From contig JACWML010000009.1 of the NCBI GenBank assembly GCA_015661395.1, positions 1 to 57,763 of the forward strand: 57,763 nt of DNA, given 5' to 3'. The stretch comes from Methanomicrobia archaeon (GTDB taxonomy: Archaea > Halobacteriota > Bog-38 > Methanoflorentales > Methanoflorentaceae). Shown one piece after another: positions 32,616 through 40,466 of the stretch. Within the stretch, counting starts at the first letter, position 1; each line of letters begins with the position of its first letter. A program made the translations under genes and the position numbers. The notes under the pieces were generated by a model. That model worked only from the letters and a program-made list of their open reading frames with translations. It did not search any database and was not told the DNA's origin.

Positions 32616-32698
32616 TTTATAAAAGCCGTTGCTCTATAGAGTAGAAGCAACTGATACGGCGATGCTCACTGACAAGACGCGAACGGAGAACTGGAAGA

Positions 32699-32854
32699 AT
32701 GGAGAATACGTGCATATCGTGCGGTGCGCGAATAGCTAGGGATAGCGCCATATCGTACCCGTGCCCCTCGTGCGGAGAGATAATCACGCGATGCAAGAGG
32801 TGCAAGAAGCTGAGTAATCCGTACCGATGTGCGTGTGGTTTCGGAGGCCCTTAG
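32699..32854 (+). CDS. Zinc-ribbon protein (HVO_2753-like)
   Basis: A 51-residue protein with five CxxC or CxC metal pairs: TCISCG, PCPSCG, RCKRCK and CACGFGGP. This matches the archaeal two-zinc-finger microprotein family that is regularly encoded just before aEF-1beta. The stop codon is immediately followed by the ATG of the aEF-1beta gene. Its role is unknown in this organism; in haloarchaea the family has been linked to swarming and biofilm traits. Confidence 0.88.
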   Translation: MENTCISCGARIARDSAISYPCPSCGEIITRCKRCKKLSNPYRCACGFGGP

Positions 32855-33124
32855 ATGGGAGAAGTAGCGGCACAGATAAAGATAATGCCCAACGGCCCGG
32901 GCGTTGATCTTAAGGGCCTAAGTGCCCGAATTGAATCTCAGGTCGCCCAGCACGGACAGATCCATAGCTGCGAAGTGCAGCCCATTGCGTTTGGGCTTAA
33001 AGCGCTACTGATCACCGTCATTGTTGAGGACAAAGAGGGCGGAACTGAAGCTTTAGAAGCGTCCTTATCGGTAATCGAAGAGGTAGAAAGCATTCAAGTC
33101 GTGGCCGTAACCCGAATGCTGTAA
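32855..33124 (+). CDS. ef1b: Elongation factor 1-beta (aEF-1beta)
   Basis: An 89-residue guanine-nucleotide exchange factor for aEF-1alpha. It shows the family pattern KIMPNGPGVDL, PIAFGLKALLITVIVEDKEGG and the C-terminal VESIQVVAVTRM. It starts directly after the zinc-ribbon gene with no gap, so both are probably in one transcript. Length is typical for the archaeal form, which lacks the eukaryotic N-terminal domains. Confidence 0.95.
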   Translation: MGEVAAQIKIMPNGPGVDLKGLSARIESQVAQHGQIHSCEVQPIAFGLKALLITVIVEDKEGGTEALEASLSVIEEVESIQVVAVTRML

Positions 33125-33148
33125 CCGTCGGTACTGCGGGCGCGAGGA

Positions 33149-33232
33149 TGCACCGACCGGGATTCGAACCCGGGTTGTGGGCTTTCTTCACGTGTTGGAA
33201 GGCCCAAGTCATAGCCACTAGACCATCGGTGC
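33149..33232 (-). tRNA. tRNA-Gly (TCC) with a 12-nt intron
   Basis: The complement folds with acceptor GCACCGA/TCGGTGC, discriminator A and T arm CCGGG-TTCGAAT-CCCGG. The anticodon stem TGGGC/GCCCA encloses 19 nt instead of 7, so a ~12-nt intron (ACACGTGAAGAA) sits after position 37. The anticodon is TCC. The minus-strand promoter (AAAGCATTAATATACG, 33258-33274) resembles that of the tRNA-Thr gene. The intron is near the minimum size for a bulge-helix-bulge substrate. Confidence 0.9.
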
Positions 33233-33290
33233 GCGGCGCAAACTACTTTAACAGAACGTATATTAATGCTTTGCACGGCGTGTGTGGAAG

Positions 33291-33587
33291 ATGTCTCAAC
33301 GAAGAAAGAAGAAAGAGTTTATTAATGACATCGTGTTGCAGCGCATAGACCGTTTGTTCGATGCGGCCGCCGCAGAGTTTCCGGCACACGCGCAGCGAAG
33401 TGATCGCTATGTCGAGCTTGTTCGGCGGCTGGCGACCAAGCACAGGGTGCCACTCGGAAAAAAGAAAATGCATTTTTGCAGAAGCTGCGGGACGTATTTC
33501 GTCTATGGAGCGAACGCACGCGTGCGCATAAAAGACAAACGTACCGTTATCACGTGCTTAAAGTGCGGTGGCCTGAGGCGTTATTGA
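33291..33587 (+). CDS. rnp4: Ribonuclease P protein component 4 (Rpp21)
   Basis: A 98-residue archaeal Rpp21 homologue that supports RNase P cleavage of tRNA 5' leaders. It has a helical basic N-terminus (MSQRRKKKEFINDIVLQRI) and the zinc ribbon MHFCRSCGTYFVYG and VITCLKCGGLRRY. ATG 33291 is preferred to GTG 33282. It begins the conserved block rnp4-yhbY-rps19e. Confidence 0.93.
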   Translation: MSQRRKKKEFINDIVLQRIDRLFDAAAAEFPAHAQRSDRYVELVRRLATKHRVPLGKKKMHFCRSCGTYFVYGANARVRIKDKRTVITCLKCGGLRRY

Positions 33588-33603
33588 ATCGCAATCCACA
33601 CAG

Positions 33604-33915
33604 ATGACCAAAAGTGACATGCAAAAACTTAAGACACTCTCAGCAGAGCTTACCCCGACCCTCTGGATCGGCAAGTACGGCGCAAACGATGCGATCGTAG
33701 TCGAACTGCAACGTCAACTGAAGCTAAGGAAGATGGTCAAAGTGAAGATCCTGAAGGCCGCCTTGTTCGAATCAAGTCGCGAGGAGATCGCGCACGCACT
33801 CGAGCACGCTTCGGGCGCGCGGTTGGTCGATTTGAAGGGTGCCACCGCTGTGTATCTTTCGCCGTATCGCATCAAAAAAACGGCTCAAAACGGCTACGCG
33901 TATCAGAGAAAATGA
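33604..33915 (+). CDS. YhbY-like CRM-domain RNA-binding protein
   Basis: A 103-residue single CRM domain protein. The family pattern TLWIGKYGANDAIVVELQ, VKVKILKAAL and VYLSPYRIKK is visible. It probably binds pre-ribosomal RNA and assists large-subunit assembly. Its position between rnp4 and rps19e is conserved in many archaea and supports a ribosome-related role. Confidence 0.9.
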   Translation: MTKSDMQKLKTLSAELTPTLWIGKYGANDAIVVELQRQLKLRKMVKVKILKAALFESSREEIAHALEHASGARLVDLKGATAVYLSPYRIKKTAQNGYAYQRK

Positions 33916-33976
33916 TATAAGTCAAAAAGACGTAAAGACGCTTGATTCCAGTAGAGAAGTCCAATTAGGAGATTAA

Positions 33977-34396
33977 ATGACCACGCTGTACGATGTTCCT
34001 GCCAATAAACTGATCGAACTTACTGCAACGAAGCTGAAGAGCGACGAACGATTCACCCCTCCGGAATGGGCGTCGTGGGTAAAGACGGGGGTGCACAGAG
34101 AGCACCCACCGCAGAACGATGACTGGTGGTATGTCCGCTGCGCCGCGCTGCTTCGACGCATCGCGATGGACGGCCCCGTTGGCACGCAGCGACTCCGCTC
34201 GGTCTACGGGGGCAAAACCGACAACTCGTCACAACCTGAGCGATTTGTTAAAGGGAGCGGCTCAATAATTCGAAAAGCGATGCAACAGCTCGAGAGCGCG
34301 GGGTTCGTTAAGACGACTCCAAAAGGTCGCGAGATCTCGTCACAAGGCAGGTCGCTCCTCGACAACAGCGCGTACGAGCTCGCACAAAGCGCATAG
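33977..34396 (+). CDS. rps19e: 30S ribosomal protein eS19
   Basis: A 139-residue protein with the eS19 blocks [63 protein letters not shown] and [19 protein letters not shown] about 8 nt before the ATG is a good ribosome-binding site. It is part of the small-subunit head and belongs to the standard archaeal cluster with PDCD5 and eL39/eL31. Confidence 0.96.
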   Translation: MTTLYDVPANKLIELTATKLKSDERFTPPEWASWVKTGVHREHPPQNDDWWYVRCAALLRRIAMDGPVGTQRLRSVYGGKTDNSSQPERFVKGSGSIIRKAMQQLESAGFVKTTPKGREISSQGRSLLDNSAYELAQSA

Positions 34397-34417
34397 ACGA
34401 CCCGGAGTGTGAGGATT

Positions 34418-34747
34418 ATGGATGATGACCTCGAACAAATACGGAGGCGACGCCTCGAACAACTCCAAGCGCAGCAGAGTGGAATGCAAGGACCGTCCAC
34501 CGAAGAGATAGAACAGGCACAAGCGCGAAGAAGCGCCCTGCTGCGACAGGTGCTCACCCCCGAAGCTCGGGAACGGCTGAACAGCATCAGATTGACGCGG
34601 CCCGACTTTGCCGACTCCGTGGAGTCACAGCTGCTCGCCCTGTACCAAAGTGGTAGGCTTACGGGAGTGATAACTGACGAGCAGCTTAAGCAACTCCTCA
34701 AACAAATCGCCCCGAAGAAGCAGAACATACGCATCACGCGCAGATGA
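34418..34747 (+). CDS. PDCD5-like DNA/chaperonin-binding protein
   Basis: A 109-residue PDCD5/TFAR19 family protein: MDDDLEQIRRRRLEQLQAQQ, then a three-helix core (LLRQVLTPEARERLNSIRLT) and a basic tail QNIRITRR. Archaeal members are of uncertain role; they bind nucleic acid in structural studies. The start ATG 34418 is chosen over GTG 34409. It overlaps the start of the next gene by 4 nt (ATGA). Confidence 0.92.
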   Translation: MDDDLEQIRRRRLEQLQAQQSGMQGPSTEEIEQAQARRSALLRQVLTPEARERLNSIRLTRPDFADSVESQLLALYQSGRLTGVITDEQLKQLLKQIAPKKQNIRITRR

Positions 34748-35331
34748 AGATCGGCGTTTTATTCAGCGGGGGCAAGGATAGCGCGCTCGCAGCCCTTCTT
34801 CTCAGCCCTTTTGCGCAAATTGAGCTCGTAACGATGTCGTTCGGAATTGTGCCGAATGACGCGGCTTCAGTGGCGCGCGTAGTCGGTTTTCCCCACGTGA
34901 CGATCGACCTTGAAGAGGGCCTCGCAACGGCCACCGTCGACGCGATGATCAAAGACGGATACCCAAACAGAGGTATCAACCTCCTGCACAAAACGGCGCT
35001 TGAACGCGCAGCCGCACACTATCAGGTCGTGGCCGATGGGACACGCCGGGACGATAAGGCGCCGCTCTTGAACGCGCGTGATGCGCGAAGTCTGGAAGAT
35101 CGCTCGGGGATCGACTACGTGCGGCCACTCCTCGGCTACGGGCGAAGGGCGATCGACGCGCTTGCTGCCGCGCTTCTCGAGGTCACGTACGGGGAGTGTA
35201 TATCGTTTGACTACGAGGTCGAACTGCGCAGGGTTATGGAGAGGTCGTACGGCTACGAGGCCGTGAAGGCCGTCTTCCCGCAAGAGCACATCCAGTCAAA
35301 GGTCACAGGCCGAAAAAGCGCCGTTTTCTGA
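34744..35331 (+). CDS. PP-loop ATPase (DUF7411-like, adenine nucleotide alpha-hydrolase fold)
   Basis: A 195-residue protein with the PP-loop SGGKDSALAALLL, a fold used by ATP pyrophosphatases that activate tRNA bases or other substrates as adenylates. Further features are GTRRDDKAPLL and IDYVRPLLGYGRRAID. The family sits between PDCD5 and eL39 in many archaea, hinting at a translation-linked role, but its substrate is unknown. The gene starts inside the PDCD5 stop (ATGA). Confidence 0.85.
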   Translation: MKIGVLFSGGKDSALAALLLSPFAQIELVTMSFGIVPNDAASVARVVGFPHVTIDLEEGLATATVDAMIKDGYPNRGINLLHKTALERAAAHYQVVADGTRRDDKAPLLNARDARSLEDRSGIDYVRPLLGYGRRAIDALAAALLEVTYGECISFDYEVELRRVMERSYGYEAVKAVFPQEHIQSKVTGRKSAVF

Positions 35332-35441
35332 GCCGTATTGGCGTAAACAATTATTAACGATGAAATGTAATAGGCTACTCTGACCGTGAGGATGTGAGAA
35401 ATGCCGAGCAATCCACCGAGATCTGCTATAGAGGGACTGCA

Positions 35442-35594
35442 ATGAGCAAAGTAAGCAAGGGGAAAAAGAAACGACTGGCCAAAGCTACAAATCAAAACAG
35501 ACGCGTGCCGGCGTGGGTGACCGTACGTTCAAACCGCAACGTGACGACCCATCCAAAAAGGCGGCACTGGCGACGCGGTCGCCTCAAGGTGTGA
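35442..35594 (+). CDS. rpl39e: 50S ribosomal protein eL39
   Basis: A 50-residue, very basic protein: [20 protein letters not shown], then [12 protein letters not shown] and [11 protein letters not shown], the classical eL39 pattern lining the exit tunnel. The ATG at 35442 is preceded by GAGGGAC. A longer frame to 35394 does not match the family. eL31 follows after 6 nt. Confidence 0.95.
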   Translation: MSKVSKGKKKRLAKATNQNRRVPAWVTVRSNRNVTTHPKRRHWRRGRLKV

Positions 35595-35600
35595 TCGTTC

Positions 35601-35882
35601 ATGGCAAAAGACACGAAGGTAGAAGAAGAGCGGGTGTACACGATCCCGCTGCGAGCGGTGAAACACACGCCTAGATGGAGACGCAGCAAGAAGGCGATAT
35701 CGGAGATTCGTCAGTACCTCGCCCACCATTTGAGCGCGGAAGAAGATAAAGTCAGACTTGATCCCTCGATCAACCTAAAAGTCTGGGAGAGAGGCTCGAG
35801 CAATCCGCCGAATAAGATCACCGTCCGGGCAATGAAGTTCGACGACGGCGTCGTCGAGGCAGAACTCGCGACCGAATCGTGA
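35601..35882 (+). CDS. rpl31e: 50S ribosomal protein eL31
   Basis: A 93-residue protein with ERVYTIPLRAVKHTPRWRRS, KKAISEIRQYLAHHL and DPSINLKVWERGSSNPPNKI, typical for eL31 near the tunnel exit. It is followed by a 43-nt gap and aIF6, a conserved archaeal order. Confidence 0.96.
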   Translation: MAKDTKVEEERVYTIPLRAVKHTPRWRRSKKAISEIRQYLAHHLSAEEDKVRLDPSINLKVWERGSSNPPNKITVRAMKFDDGVVEAELATES

Positions 35883-35925
35883 TGGTCGCATCTGTAAAAA
35901 GAAAACCACCCGTAGAGGATCCAAC

Positions 35926-36594
35926 GTGGTCAAGCGCATCTCGATAGGCGGAAGCGCCGTACTCGGCGTCTTTGCTGCGTGTACCGAAGATTTCTTGCTT
36001 ACTGCACCAGCGCTGACCGAGGAGGAGCAACTCAACTTCCTACAGGAGCTGGACGTGACCTCCATCCCACTCCTCGTAGGCTCAAGCACAGTCGTTGGAT
36101 CGCTCGTCGCCGGAAACTCGAACGGATTTGTCGTCTCAAATAACGCGCTCAGGCACGAGATGGCACAGCTCAAGGCGAGTTGCGGAGGTTTGACCGTGCG
36201 AAAGCTCCCTGGGAGGATCAATGCCGCTGGAAACGTCATCCTCGCAAACGATACAGCGGCGCTGATCCACCCTAACCTAATCGCTCGAGCCGACAGAGTC
36301 ATTTCTGAGGCTTTAGGCGTGGACGTGCGGCGAGGTACGGTCGCCGGTCTGAAGACGGTTGGGATGGCGGCGTGTGCAACGAATAAAGGCGTTTTGGCGC
36401 ATCCAAAAGCGACAGAAGGAGAGCTTTCGAAACTGGACGACACCTTCGGCGTTCCCGTCAACATCGGCACGGTGAACTATGGTTCACCGCTCGTCGGATC
36501 TTCGCTTCTTGCAAACACGAAGGGCTACGTTGTAGGCATAGACACGACAGGAATAGAGCTTGGGCGGATACAGGAGTCGCTAGGGTTTCTGTAA
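35926..36594 (+). CDS. eif6: Translation initiation factor aIF6
   Basis: A 222-residue pentein-fold anti-association factor that binds the 50S subunit. Five pseudo-repeats are visible, for example SIPLLVGSSTVVGSLVAGNS, LPGRINAAGNVILANDTAA and VPVNIGTVNYGSPLVGSSLL. It starts with GTG at 35926 (VKRISIGGS). Length is typical. Confidence 0.95.
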   Translation: MVKRISIGGSAVLGVFAACTEDFLLTAPALTEEEQLNFLQELDVTSIPLLVGSSTVVGSLVAGNSNGFVVSNNALRHEMAQLKASCGGLTVRKLPGRINAAGNVILANDTAALIHPNLIARADRVISEALGVDVRRGTVAGLKTVGMAACATNKGVLAHPKATEGELSKLDDTFGVPVNIGTVNYGSPLVGSSLLANTKGYVVGIDTTGIELGRIQESLGFL

Positions 36595-36654
36595 CCTTTA
36601 AAAGCGCCCCACAACGGCCGCGCTCGTTAGTTTGGATAGCTATTTAACAGATAA

Positions 36655-36697
36655 CCTCGCGAATAACTCAATGATCGAGTCATCCTAAGCGAGGACA
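36655..36697 (+). ncRNA. Candidate hairpin RNA element with trailing ACA
   Basis: In the 162-nt gap between aIF6 and eL18a, CCTCGC (36655) pairs with GCGAGG (36689-36694) around an inner ACTC/GAGT stem, and ACA follows directly. A second small hairpin (CGGG...CCCG) lies just after. An upstream TTTAAAAG could be a TATA box. It resembles a short H/ACA guide or an mRNA leader structure; the lower stem is shorter than usual for H/ACA. Confidence 0.3.
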
Positions 36698-36756
36698 TCG
36701 GGCTCGTACCCGCCCCCTAGGTGCTTATCACACGCTGATTGACGGATGGTATATGT

Positions 36757-36945
36757 ATGGAAAGCAAAACCTTTCAAATTACGGGTTCCTTCAAAGCAGG
36801 ACGTTCGTGGGAACGATTTACAAAAAAAGTCTCGAGCAACAACGAGAAAAATGCCGCCGAAAAGCTTTACTCACTTATCGGCAGTGAGCATGGCTTAAAG
36901 CGGAAGATGATTCGAATCGAATCCGTCGAAGCGGAAGAAGTGTGA
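36757..36945 (+). CDS. rpl18a: 50S ribosomal protein eL18a (LX)
   Basis: A 62-residue LX protein: TFQITGSFKAGRSWERFTKK, then AAEKLYSLIGSEHGLKRKMI and IRIESVEAEE. The ATG at 36757 matches family N-termini; an upstream frame to 36739 does not. It is followed after 4 nt by prefoldin alpha, the standard order in archaea. Confidence 0.94.
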   Translation: MESKTFQITGSFKAGRSWERFTKKVSSNNEKNAAEKLYSLIGSEHGLKRKMIRIESVEAEEV

Positions 36946-36949
36946 TAAC

Positions 36950-37375
36950 ATGGCAAGCGAGCAAGAAGTGCGCGTGTTGGTCGCCCAACTCCAACAAACT
37001 GAGGCAGAAGCGCGTGCGTACGAGCAACAAATGGAGGTCATCAGCTTCACCATCAACGAGATAGAAAACGCGGTCACCGCTGTAGAAGCGCTTTCCAAGC
37101 CCAAGATCGGCAAAGAAACGCTTATACCGATCGGGGCAAGCTCGTTCGTCTATGGCAGCATTCCTCAAACGAAAAGGGTTATCATTGGACTCGGCGCGAA
37201 CGTCTCCGCTGAGGTGGATGTCACCGACGCGGTTTCATACCTCAACGACCGAAAGAGAAAACTAACGGACATGCAAGGACAATTCACGGCTCGGCTGAAT
37301 CAGATCGGCTCTCAAATCTACGCACTCCAATCGAAATTACAGGCGTACCAATCGCAGTCACAGGCGGCACGCTAG
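36950..37375 (+). CDS. pfdA: Prefoldin subunit alpha
   Basis: A 141-residue prefoldin alpha: two coiled-coil helices (residues ~5-50 and ~95-140) joined by beta hairpins with the family phrases LIPIGASSFVYGSI and VIIGLGANVSAEVDV. Prefoldin captures unfolded proteins and passes them to the thermosome. The stop codon is adjacent to the ftsY start (TAG ATG), so they are cotranscribed. Confidence 0.95.
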   Translation: MASEQEVRVLVAQLQQTEAEARAYEQQMEVISFTINEIENAVTAVEALSKPKIGKETLIPIGASSFVYGSIPQTKRVIIGLGANVSAEVDVTDAVSYLNDRKRKLTDMQGQFTARLNQIGSQIYALQSKLQAYQSQSQAAR

Positions 37376-38497
37376 ATGTTTGAAAGCTTGAGACAAAAAC
37401 TCAATCAATTTAAGCAGACCGTCAATAACAAAGAACGCGCGCTTGATGATGCAGAGGTCGGGACCGCTGCAAATGATGCCACACCCCTAGCCGAAGGTCT
37501 AGAAGAAGCCACAAGCGAGGCATACACGCCTCCCGCTGTTCACGTTGACGAGGCAGTCGAAGCCCCCCCATCGGCTGAAGCGCCGACGCAGGGGGTAATG
37601 CAAGGCGAGACTGTAAGACCCACAAGGGGCAAGTCCCTTTTTGAAAGAGAAATAAAGGAAAAAGACCTGGAAGAGCCGCTATGGGATCTTGAGATTGCAC
37701 TCCTTGAAAGCGATGTGGCGATGTCAGTCTCTGAAGAGATCGTTGACACAGTAAAACGAGAGCTGATTGGCACCAAGCGCAAATGGCGCCAGGACGTCGG
37801 CGCACTGGTCGAGCGCGCGTTGCGCGACGGAATCTTGAAAGTGCTCGACGTAAACGGCCTTGATTTCGACGAACTTATCAAACAGGCACCAAAACCTGTG
37901 ACCATCGTGTTTACCGGCATCAATGGGACAGGAAAGACCACGACCATTGCAAAAGTTGCATACCGCCTCAAGAACCAGGGGTATGCCGTCGTGCTCGCAG
38001 CTGGGGATACGTTCCGGGCCGGCGCCCTTGAACAGATTGAGCGACATGCTGACAACTTGGGAGTGAAGCTCATCAAGCACCAGCAGGGCGCGGATCCCGC
38101 TGCTGTCATCTATGACGCAGTGCAGTACGCGCGCGCAAAACACAAAGACGTCGTGCTTGCAGATACCGCCGGACGAATCCACACCAATGTTAACCTCATG
38201 AATCAGCTCAAGAAAATTGAGCGAGTGATTGATGCGGATCTTGTGGTTTTTGTCGACGAAGCCCTCGCGGGCAATGATGCGGTTGAACGCGCGCTGCAGT
38301 TCAATACTGCAATGGCCATCGATGGATCAATTCTCACCAAAGTGGATGCCGATTCAAGAGGAGGAACCGCCATCTCAATAGCGCACGCTACGAACAAGCC
38401 AATCCTCTTTTTAGGACTAGGACAAAAGTACGACGACATCGTCAAGTTCAACCCCCAGTGGCTGGTGAACAGACTGTTCGGCGAGGCAGAGACGTAA
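37376..38497 (+). CDS. ftsY: Signal recognition particle receptor FtsY
   Basis: A 373-residue SRP GTPase. An acidic, low-complexity N-terminal A region (residues ~1-85) precedes the N domain and the G domain with FTGINGTGKTTTIAKVAY (P-loop), DTFRAGALEQIERHA, DTAGRIHTNVNLM and TKVDADSRGGTAIS. It docks ribosome-SRP complexes at the membrane. Its partner srp54 begins one base after its stop codon ends. Confidence 0.96.
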   Translation: MFESLRQKLNQFKQTVNNKERALDDAEVGTAANDATPLAEGLEEATSEAYTPPAVHVDEAVEAPPSAEAPTQGVMQGETVRPTRGKSLFEREIKEKDLEEPLWDLEIALLESDVAMSVSEEIVDTVKRELIGTKRKWRQDVGALVERALRDGILKVLDVNGLDFDELIKQAPKPVTIVFTGINGTGKTTTIAKVAYRLKNQGYAVVLAAGDTFRAGALEQIERHADNLGVKLIKHQQGADPAAVIYDAVQYARAKHKDVVLADTAGRIHTNVNLMNQLKKIERVIDADLVVFVDEALAGNDAVERALQFNTAMAIDGSILTKVDADSRGGTAISIAHATNKPILFLGLGQKYDDIVKFNPQWLVNRLFGEAET

Positions 38498-39817
38498 ATG
38501 GTAATGGAAAACCTCGGCAGCTCACTTCGCGACACGCTAAAGAAGATAGCGCGAGCGAATCGCATCGACGAAAAAACGCTCAACGAAGTCGTCAAAGACA
38601 TTCAGCGCGCGCTCCTCAGCGCCGACGTCAACGTCGCTCTGGTGCAACAGCTGTCGAAACGCATCAAAGACCGGGCGCTAAAAGAAGAGCTCTCCGGGAA
38701 GCTGAACCCGCGTCAACACGTCATCAACATAGTGTACCAAGAGCTTGTCGCGCTCCTCGGCGAACCGATCTCGGTACCGCTCACCCGTCATACGGTGATT
38801 ATGGTCGGCCTCCAGGGCAGCGGCAAAACCACGACCACAGCGAAGCTCGCGCGATTTTTTCAGAAAAAGGGCCTAAAAGCCGCGGTCATCTGCGCAGACA
38901 CCTACCGTCCGGGGGCGTATGATCAGCTTAAACAGCTCTGCGAGCGAATCGGTGTCGCTTTCTACGGCGAACCGGATCACAGCAATGCGGTCGAGATCAC
39001 GACCCGGGGCTTAATCGAGCTAAAACGCTATGATGTCATACTCGTCGACACCGCGGGGCGCCACGCACTCGAAACAGACTTAGTTCTCGAGATGAAGGCA
39101 ATCAACGAAACCTCGAAAGCGGACCAGCGCTTTCTGGTGCTCGACTCTGGCATCGGTCAACAGGCGAGTGAGCAAGCGAAAGCGTTCAACGAAGCAATCG
39201 GCTTAACGGGCGTCGTTGTGACGAAGCTCGATGGAACTGCGAAAGGCGGAGGGGCGCTCTCTGCGGTTGCCGAGGTTGGAACGGGCATCGCGTTTATCGG
39301 TACAGGCGAAACTATCGACGACCTCGAGAAGTTCGAACCAGATCGATTCATCTCTCGACTGCTCGGCATGGGTGACATCAAAACGCTCGTCGAGATGATC
39401 GAAGAAGAGCCCCCCATAGAGATGGAAGAGGCGGAGGCGATGCTCAAAGGCGAGTTTACGCTCAAAGACATGTACAAACAAATGGACGCGATACGCAAGA
39501 TGGGGCCCCTGACCAAAATCGTTCAAATGCTTCCGCTCGGATCACTCGGAGTCGACATCCCCGACGGGGCGCTTCAATCAACCAAAGAAACCCTAGAACG
39601 TTTCAAAGTCGTAATGGACTCAATGACGGACGAAGAGCTCGAGCACCCGCGAGTAATTCGAAGTTCGCGAATAAAGCGGATCGCGCGCGGCTCGGGCGTC
39701 ACTGCTGACTACGTGCGCGAACTCCTAAAATATCACAAAACGATGCAGCGAGCGATGAAAGGCGTTCGCTCTCAAAAAGAGATGCAAAAGTTCTTGAGAA
39801 AACAAGGCCTCAAGTGA
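38498..39817 (+). CDS. srp54: Signal recognition particle 54 kDa protein
   Basis: A 439-residue SRP54: N domain, G domain (MVGLQGSGKTTTTAKLARF, DTYRPGAYDQLKQL, DTAGRHALETDLV, TKLDGTAKGGGALSAV) and Met-rich M domain with signal-peptide and 7S RNA binding (the KRIARGSGVT region near residue 392). With FtsY it forms the GTPase pair of cotranslational targeting. The 7S RNA gene is not in the window. Confidence 0.96.
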   Translation: MVMENLGSSLRDTLKKIARANRIDEKTLNEVVKDIQRALLSADVNVALVQQLSKRIKDRALKEELSGKLNPRQHVINIVYQELVALLGEPISVPLTRHTVIMVGLQGSGKTTTTAKLARFFQKKGLKAAVICADTYRPGAYDQLKQLCERIGVAFYGEPDHSNAVEITTRGLIELKRYDVILVDTAGRHALETDLVLEMKAINETSKADQRFLVLDSGIGQQASEQAKAFNEAIGLTGVVVTKLDGTAKGGGALSAVAEVGTGIAFIGTGETIDDLEKFEPDRFISRLLGMGDIKTLVEMIEEEPPIEMEEAEAMLKGEFTLKDMYKQMDAIRKMGPLTKIVQMLPLGSLGVDIPDGALQSTKETLERFKVVMDSMTDEELEHPRVIRSSRIKRIARGSGVTADYVRELLKYHKTMQRAMKGVRSQKEMQKFLRKQGLK

Positions 39818-39841
39818 AGGCTGCACAGACTGCACGCGATC

Positions 39842-39982
39842 TCACAGGAGTTCGAGCAATTCAGTTTTTCGCTTTTCGTACGCTTCGCTGGTGATGAACC
39901 CTTTCTCCCGCAAAACATCGAGCTTCTCTATTTGCTCGATTATGTCCTCCTTCATACTCTGACGCTTCCCCTCCTCGGCCAT
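39842..39982 (-). CDS. Small SHOCT-like protein
   Basis: A 46-residue frame: MAEEGKRQSMKEDIIEQIEK, then LDVLREKGFITSEAYEKRKT and ELLELL. The L-x-x-L-x-x-x-G-x-I-T-x-x-x-(F/Y)-x-x-K-x-x-L-L pattern is the SHOCT motif (short C-terminal domain), here alone. It probably mediates oligomerisation. It is convergent with srp54 and too short for most gene callers. Confidence 0.6.
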   Translation of the reverse strand: MAEEGKRQSMKEDIIEQIEKLDVLREKGFITSEAYEKRKTELLELL

Positions 39983-40124
39983 CGTTTTTCGGATTGCCTT
40001 TATGGATGATAAACCTTATGTATTGTCAGACCTAATGATATAGATTCTGAATTGCCCGCTTCTCGAATAAGACTGCCACCCAAAACGACGCACAGAATCT
40101 CTGCAAAAGGTAGGACCTTGAACA

Positions 40125-40220
40125 AGCCGCCGGAGGGATTTGAACCCTCGATCTGCTGATAATTCTTTGAGCGGTGCTCAAATACGAATCAGCCGCTATG
40201 CCGAGCTTAGCCACGGCGGC
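40125..40220 (-). tRNA. tRNA-Thr (CGT) with intron
   Basis: The complement has acceptor GCCGCCG/CGGCGGC, T arm GAGGG-TTCAAAT-CCCTC, and anticodon stem GCTGA/TCAGC enclosing an enlarged loop TTCGTA...A. Removing an intron of about 22 nt after position 37 (TTTGAGCACCGCTC and so on, itself a hairpin TTTGAGC/GCTCAAA) leaves loop TTCGTAA with anticodon CGT. The discriminator is U, as is usual for archaeal tRNA-Thr. A TATA box (ATTTATATAC) lies at -22 to -30 on the minus strand. Confidence 0.9.
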
Positions 40221-40240
40221 CAAGCTTACTATGTTTAGAC

Positions 40241-40256
40241 GTATATAAATGCTTTA
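40241..40256 (-). promoter_or_regulatory. TATA box and BRE of the tRNA-Thr gene
   Basis: AAAGCATTTATATACG on the minus strand, 21-36 nt before the tRNA 5' end; almost the same string (AAAGCATTAATATACG) precedes the tRNA-Gly gene. Confidence 0.65.
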
Positions 40257-40466
40257 CATCAGCGTCGAAGGCGCTCCATGATAGCTGCAGCTCCGAACAT
40301 CGGCGTGATTGCCGAAATAGAGAATCTTCATTACAACACTTAGCCTGTTGTCACCTTTTATCACAAAGAAGCATCATAGGGATTCCCGCGGTACAGTTGG
40401 AAAAACGCAACAAACAGAAAAGGCCTCAACGTTACCGGACAGATCATGACGAATGAAGGAGACGAG

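Noticed and set aside
33604-39817. Possible horizontally acquired block
   Set aside because: Gene order (eS19, PDCD5, eL39, eL31, aIF6, eL18a, pfdA, ftsY, srp54) is the usual archaeal core order; nothing suggests transfer.
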